From Bacteroidota bacterium (lineage in GTDB: Bacteria; Bacteroidota; Ignavibacteria; Ignavibacteriales; Ignavibacteriaceae), in assembly GCA_024278655.1 (NCBI GenBank), contig JAJRSV010000101.1, positions 1 to 6,825 of the forward strand: a stretch of 6,825 bases of DNA. Direction: 5' to 3'. The notes beneath the pieces were generated by a model, which made no database searches, was not told the DNA's origin, and worked only from the letters and a program-made list of their open reading frames with translations. Below, one piece after another: positions 6,153 to 6,825 of this stretch (its first letter is position 1; the number at the start of each line of letters is the position of its first letter). The position numbers and the translations under genes are program-made.

Positions 6153-6825
6153 TTACCTGCCGTTATCATTGTTATTATTATCATTATCATTAATTTTCAG
6201 CTTCTCAAGTGCCGAGCGGGCTGCGTTCTGTTCCGCCGATTTTTTATTCTTTCCTTTACCTGTTCCCATTGTTTTGTTTCCCATCAAAACCCGAACGGTA
6301 AAAACCCGGTCGTGCTGAGGTCCCTCTTCGTTTATAACATCGTAAGTTGGAATGGCTAACTTGTTTGCCTGTGCATATTCAAGAAGCTGGCTTTTGTAAT
6401 TTCTGTCAATTAGGTAATCTTCGTTCTTCATCCGCGGTCGGATGATGGTACGGTAAACAAACCGCTTGCTCTCTTCCAGTCCGTGGTCGAGATATATCGC
6501 GCCGATGAGTGCTTCCAAAGTATCGGAAAGAACGGTTTTGGAATTTTTGATGAACGAACGCGATATGTTATTCCCGATTAAAATAAAATCGGCAAGTCCT
6601 ATCGATTCGGCAGCATCGCCGAGTGAGTTCCTGTTGACAAACTTCGCCCTTATTTTTGTAAGGAACCCTTCATCTTCTTCGGGGAAAGTATTAAAGAGAT
6701 ATTCGGCAACAGTAAGACTCAAAACCGAATCGCCGAGGAACTCCAATCTTTCGTTCGACATATCCAGTTCGGCATGGTTCTCTAAAAACGAACGATGGAT
6801 AAATGCTTCGATGTAAAGGGATTTA
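6153..6825 (-). CDS. rnc: Ribonuclease III, N-terminus cut by the window edge
   Basis: RNase III cuts double-stranded RNA in rRNA and mRNA maturation. The frame stays open to the right edge, so the in-frame ATG at 6761 is internal: the 21 codons before it read LYIEAFIHRSFLENHAELD, a normal part of the catalytic domain. About 223 codons are visible, and I infer a few dozen N-terminal residues are missing. The family signature NERLEFLGDS is present (6726-6755) with its acidic residues, as is SDTLEALIGAIYLD (about 6480-6521) with the catalytic Asp and Glu of the DxxE pair. A double-stranded RNA-binding domain follows, with NYKSQLLEYAQ, EGPQHDRVF and KKSAEQNAA motifs. The protein ends in an odd Asn/Asp run. 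In many bacteria of this group rnc follows fabF, which would lie right of the window; that is not seen here. Confidence 0.95.
   Translation of the reverse strand, partial: KSLYIEAFIHRSFLENHAELDMSNERLEFLGDSVLSLTVAEYLFNTFPEEDEGFLTKIRAKFVNRNSLGDAAESIGLADFILIGNNISRSFIKNSKTVLSDTLEALIGAIYLDHGLEESKRFVYRTIIRPRMKNEDYLIDRNYKSQLLEYAQANKLAIPTYDVINEEGPQHDRVFTVRVLMGNKTMGTGKGKNKKSAEQNAARSALEKLKINDNDNNNNDNGR
6162..6191 (-). repeat. AAY/GAY triplet repeat coding the Asn/Asp tail of RNase III
   Basis: Ten consecutive codons on the minus strand are AAT, AAC or GAT, giving NDNDNNNNDN just before the final Gly-Arg. The tract lies beyond the folded double-stranded RNA-binding domain, so changes in its length should be tolerated. 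It looks like a triplet microsatellite. Confidence 0.7.

Noticed and set aside
6070..6318. + strand 82-codon frame with a hydrophobic Leu/Ser stretch
   Set aside because: Most of it is antisense to rnc, and its Leu/Ser run is the complement of the Asn/Asp tail and following codons. It has no ribosome site or family resemblance.
6759..6761. ATG as the start of rnc, giving a 202-residue protein
   Set aside because: The frame is open to the window edge and the 21 codons before it encode recognisable RNase III sequence, so this Met is internal and the gene is partial.

Overview
The window looks like ordinary chromosomal DNA from a member of the Bacteroidota/Chlorobi superphylum, most likely the Ignavibacteria. 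This rests on style rather than a marker gene: fairly AT-rich, Lys/Ile/Asn-rich proteins, an outer-membrane (Gram-negative) protein, a full-length single-chain GcvP, mostly weak Shine-Dalgarno sites, and a short stand-alone RRM protein with a structured leader, an arrangement known from Chlorobi. No mobile element, CRISPR array, tRNA, rRNA or phage gene is visible.

Layout, left to right. Positions 1-209 hold no convincing gene. They contain a long imperfect hairpin followed by a strong + strand terminator that must end a transcript begun left of the window. Next comes rsmE (minus), a 16S rRNA uridine N3-methyltransferase. A 282-base divergent regulatory region separates it from a small + strand gene for an 83-residue RNA-recognition-motif protein. 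That gene starts at GTG, has a Shine-Dalgarno site that can be base-paired away, and ends at a very clear intrinsic terminator. Convergent to it lie three minus-strand genes in transcription order rnc (N-terminus cut by the right edge), gcvP, and a single-POTRA Omp85/BamA-like outer-membrane protein. The spacers between them are 193 and 175 bases, so they are probably not one tight operon.

The genes are housekeeping in nature: rRNA methylation (RsmE), double-stranded RNA processing (RNase III), RNA binding (RRM protein), glycine cleavage (GcvP) and outer-membrane biogenesis or transport (Omp85 family). RsmE, RNase III and the RRM protein all act on RNA, but nothing in the sequence ties them into one pathway.

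The most interesting part is the control region of the RRM gene (about 1062-1190). It stacks a sigma70-like promoter, a perfect 9-bp inverted repeat over the spacer and -10, a possible 12-codon leader ORF, a GC-rich hairpin with a U-tract, and two mutually exclusive pairings, one of which hides the ribosome-binding site. Second are a phased 8-base tandem repeat downstream of gcvP and the paired hairpins at the left edge. I see no clearly new multi-gene system here.
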